The notes beneath the pieces are model-generated. The model searched no databases and was not told the DNA's origin. It saw nothing but the letters and a program-made list of their open reading frames with translations. A stretch of DNA of 23,510 nt from UMGS172 sp045648145 (GTDB lineage Bacteria > Bacillota > Clostridia > Oscillospirales > Acutalibacteraceae). The number at the start of each line of letters is the position of its first letter. The stretch's first letter is position 1. Made by a program: the position numbers and the translations under genes. This document shows positions 20,668 to 23,510 of the stretch, one piece after another. The stretch is taken from contig JAZRNK010000023.1 in assembly GCA_045648145.1 (NCBI GenBank), positions 1 through 23,510 on the forward strand. The letters are read 5' to 3'.

Positions 20668-23510
20668 TGGCGGTTGAGTTTACCAAGGACCAAAAAACAG
20701 CCATAAATGCAAAAGGCACCGTGCTTGTGTCTGCGGCGGCAGGCTCGGGTAAGACGGCCGTTTTGTCTGAACGCGTTATAAACAAAATCTGCGACTCTTC
20801 TAATCCTATTAATGCCGACCGTTTACTTATAGTGACCTTTACTAATGCCGCAGCACTTGAGATGCGTGTGAGAATAAGCCGCCGTCTTGAAGAGGAGTGC
20901 GCGGCACATCCGGGAAACACATATTTACTTAAACAGAAATTATTGCTTCAGAATGCAAAAATCTGTTCGATTGATGCGTTTTGTATCGGTCTTGTGCGCC
21001 GCTATTTTGACGTTTTGGGGGTTAGCCCTAATTTTACGATTGCTGATACGTCGGTCACGACCACCTTGCGTGAAAAGTGTGTTAAAGACGTGCTTACAAA
21101 GCATTATTTACAGCACGATAAGGCTTTTGATTTTTTAACCTTGTCGTTTAATATTGACCGAGGCGAAAAGGCAATAACCGAGGCTATACTAAAGGTTTAT
21201 GATTATAGTCTTTGTATGGCAGGTTATGAGCGTTGGCTTGACAAGGTTATTGACAGTTATAATTGCAATGAATTTAATGATAATCCTTTTATAAGCTCTA
21301 TTTTTGAGCATATTGACGAGCAGCTTAAAGCCGTCAAAAAGAGTGTCGAGTTTGTGTTGAATTCGATAGTAGGTACCGAGTTTGAGGCACCGTATTCGGC
21401 AGGCTTTTCGGCTACTTTAGAGCAGGTTGACGGTATGTTGAAAAACGTCAGAAATAAAGAGTGGAATAAGCTTTATATAAGCTGTTGTAATTTTGTTAAA
21501 ACCGAAATTCCTACCGTTAGAAAGCCGCAGGACGTGAATTTAAGGGATGCCGTCAAATTTATCCGTGATGATATATACGGCACAATCAAGAAAATTGAAA
21601 AGGTTATGGGCGCAGAGCAAGGTGTGACCTTACAAAGAATTGAAAAGTCCAAAGAAGCAGTTGCTATGCTCGTAACCCTTGTAAAAGAGTTTGCCAAAGC
21701 CTATTTTGACGAGCTTTGTAGTCGCAGTATGCTGACCTTCTCGATAATCGAGCAGCTGACCTTAAAGCTTTTGTGCGATGAGGTTGATGGTGAGCTTATG
21801 CCTTCAAAGCTGTCGCAGGATATATGTAACGATTATGATGAGGTTTTGGTTGACGAGTATCAGGATAACAATAATCTGCAGGATGCTTTGTTTTTTGCTG
21901 TATCGGGTATGGGCAAAAGATTATTTATGGTTGGTGACGTAAAGCAGAGTATTTACGGCTTTAGAAATGCCAATCCTGTCAATTTTTTGCATAGGAAGGA
22001 TACGTATCCGTTGTATGACGGCAAGGAAAATCCGTCAAAGATACTGCTTAAATCAAACTTTAGAAGCCGTCAAGGTATTTGTGATTTTGTTAATGCTTTT
22101 TGTGGTGCTGTTATGCAAAAGGAAACCTGCGGTATGGATTATACCGATGAGGAGGAGTTGGTTTGCGGTGCAAGGTTTCCCGAAACCGACTGCTTAGATG
22201 TTGATTTGTGCTTTGCTGATTATGCGAATACTGATTTAAACAGAAAGCAAGCAGATGCCGAGCAGGTTGCAAATTATATTGAGCAAACCTTGAAAAGTGA
22301 TGCTTTTTTGCGTACACAGGATGGCTTAAGAAAGGCGGAGTACCGAGATTTTGCTATTTTGTTGCGTTCACCCAAAAATCAGGCGAAATACTATGCTGAT
22401 GCTTTAAAGGCAAGGGGAATACCGTCGTCGTTTGAAACAAATGAATTTTATAACACCGCCGAGGTGTTGACAGCAATCTCAATTTTGAAGGTTATAAACA
22501 ACCCGACAAGAGATATTTCGTTGTTGGCAGCTATGACGTCGGTAGTGTTTGGCTTTACGCCCGACGAGTTGGCAAAGCTGAAAAGTCAAAACAAATATAA
22601 GAGCATATACTCTGCTGTTCAAAGCGCGGCGGCGAACGGGGATGAGCATTGTATCAGCTTTTTGGATACAATAGGTCAATTACGTGTTTCTGCCGCAACA
22701 ATGACGGTTAGCCGTTTGATTAACGAAATGTATAAGGTCACTTCGTTAAAAGAGATTATGAGCTCTGCAAAATATGGTAAACAGAAAAAGGCCAACCTTA
22801 ACCGATTGGCTGTAATGGCGGCTAATTTTGAAGGCTATTCTGACGGTGGATTGTCGGCATTTTTGAATGATTTTGACCGATTGAGCGAGGCTGACAACAA
22901 GCTTGAAAACGTGCAACCGAGTGACGTTAATACCGTTAAAATTATGAGCTTTCACGGCTCAAAGGGCTTACAGTTCCCAATTTGCGTTTTAGCCGATTGT
23001 GGCGGCGATTTTAATAAAATGGACTTAAAAGGTCAGCTTATTATTGACGATTCTTTAGGACTTGGCTTGAAATACGTTGACCGAGAGGCTGGGGTAAGGA
23101 CCTCGACTGCTTCATGGGAAGCCTTGGCGGTAAAAGCAACCAAAAAGCTTGTTTCGGAAGAAATAAGACTGTTTTACGTTGCTATGACCAGAGCAGAGGA
23201 GAGATTGATGATTTCGGTTGCCTCCAACAAGCTTGTTAAGGAGCTTGAGACTATAAAGTCAAGCCTTGATATAAGCGGGAACGGTGACGGCAAGGCTTTG
23301 CCTGCCACCGTTGTTTCCTCAAGCGGCTACCGTGATTGGATATATCTGACCGCTTTATCACAAGCGGACGGAAACAAGCTATGCTCTTTTGCAGAGTTGG
23401 ACAGTGATAGCTGTAAAGGAACCGCAAGGTTTAAGGTGTCTATATATAACCCTGTAGGCATTAACACAGTTGAAGATACTGTTGTTGGTGAGGAAAAGAC
23501 TGCTTTGAGT
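20667..23510 (+). CDS. addA: ATP-dependent helicase/nuclease subunit A, cut by right edge
   Basis: The UvrD/Rep-type motor and nuclease partner of AddB. I read the frame from the ATG to the window edge without a stop: 948 residues of a family length near 1200-1250. Motifs run in order: Q-motif FTKDQKTAI, Walker A AAAGSGKT (23-30), VTFTNAAALEMRVRI, DEYQD (396-400), GDVKQSIYGFR (423-433), SNFRS, HGSKGLQF (S765 onward) and VAMTRAEERL (838-847). The C-terminal RecB-like nuclease domain lies beyond the window. The ribosome site AAAGGAGG lies inside the end of addB, and ATG overlaps the addB stop by one base. HGSKGLQF replaces the more common HKSKGLEF; otherwise nothing is unusual. Confidence 0.96.
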   Translation, partial: MAVEFTKDQKTAINAKGTVLVSAAAGSGKTAVLSERVINKICDSSNPINADRLLIVTFTNAAALEMRVRISRRLEEECAAHPGNTYLLKQKLLLQNAKICSIDAFCIGLVRRYFDVLGVSPNFTIADTSVTTTLREKCVKDVLTKHYLQHDKAFDFLTLSFNIDRGEKAITEAILKVYDYSLCMAGYERWLDKVIDSYNCNEFNDNPFISSIFEHIDEQLKAVKKSVEFVLNSIVGTEFEAPYSAGFSATLEQVDGMLKNVRNKEWNKLYISCCNFVKTEIPTVRKPQDVNLRDAVKFIRDDIYGTIKKIEKVMGAEQGVTLQRIEKSKEAVAMLVTLVKEFAKAYFDELCSRSMLTFSIIEQLTLKLLCDEVDGELMPSKLSQDICNDYDEVLVDEYQDNNNLQDALFFAVSGMGKRLFMVGDVKQSIYGFRNANPVNFLHRKDTYPLYDGKENPSKILLKSNFRSRQGICDFVNAFCGAVMQKETCGMDYTDEEELVCGARFPETDCLDVDLCFADYANTDLNRKQADAEQVANYIEQTLKSDAFLRTQDGLRKAEYRDFAILLRSPKNQAKYYADALKARGIPSSFETNEFYNTAEVLTAISILKVINNPTRDISLLAAMTSVVFGFTPDELAKLKSQNKYKSIYSAVQSAAANGDEHCISFLDTIGQLRVSAATMTVSRLINEMYKVTSLKEIMSSAKYGKQKKANLNRLAVMAANFEGYSDGGLSAFLNDFDRLSEADNKLENVQPSDVNTVKIMSFHGSKGLQFPICVLADCGGDFNKMDLKGQLIIDDSLGLGLKYVDREAGVRTSTASWEALAVKATKKLVSEEIRLFYVAMTRAEERLMISVASNKLVKELETIKSSLDISGNGDGKALPATVVSSSGYRDWIYLTALSQADGNKLCSFAELDSDSCKGTARFKVSIYNPVGINTVEDTVVGEEKTALS

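Overview
The window looks like chromosome of an anaerobic, low-to-moderate G+C, spore-forming member of the Clostridia, most likely a gut Oscillospiraceae/Ruminococcaceae relative. The reasons are the gene content (GerW/YtfJ and BofA sporulation proteins, AddAB, a DacF-like carboxypeptidase), strong Shine-Dalgarno sites, TTG starts and A+T-rich consensus promoters. No phage, plasmid, insertion sequence, CRISPR array or rRNA was found. This placement is an inference; no 16S gene is present.

Layout. Bases 1-1286 hold the 3' part of a GH89 alpha-N-acetylglucosaminidase, convergent with a TIM-barrel sugar isomerase/epimerase (1319-2179, minus) across a bidirectional terminator. Next, all on the minus strand, come an A+T-rich pair (GNAT acetyltransferase and an S23-type four-helix-bundle protein), a compact array of seven small hairpins, a terminator, tRNA-Gln(CUG) and pyruvate kinase. 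From 4965 everything is on the plus strand. A DUF1015 protein and a GT39-like membrane glycosyltransferase come first. A long probable operon follows: M50 site-2 protease, scpA, scpB, DUF2953, gerW/ytfJ, dacF-like, rluB and a small unknown protein. A separate transcription unit encodes the three parts of a biotin-dependent transcarboxylase or decarboxylase (12S-like, 1.3S-like, 5S-like). Then secG with its own terminator, and finally bofA, addB and addA, the last cut by the right edge.

How they work together. The scpAB-to-rluB block joins chromosome condensation, sporulation/germination and cell-wall modification in a neighbourhood I recall as common in Clostridia. The carboxyl-transfer unit would move CO2 between an acyl-CoA and pyruvate/oxaloacetate through a biotin carrier; its acyl-CoA half is divergent at catalytic motifs. 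AddAB is the Gram-positive equivalent of RecBCD.

The least ordinary parts are the hairpin array with its four-helix-bundle/GNAT cassette beside tRNA-Gln (about 2.34-3.39 kb), the divergent carboxyltransferase unit (13.3-16.7 kb), and the coupling of bofA to addBA.
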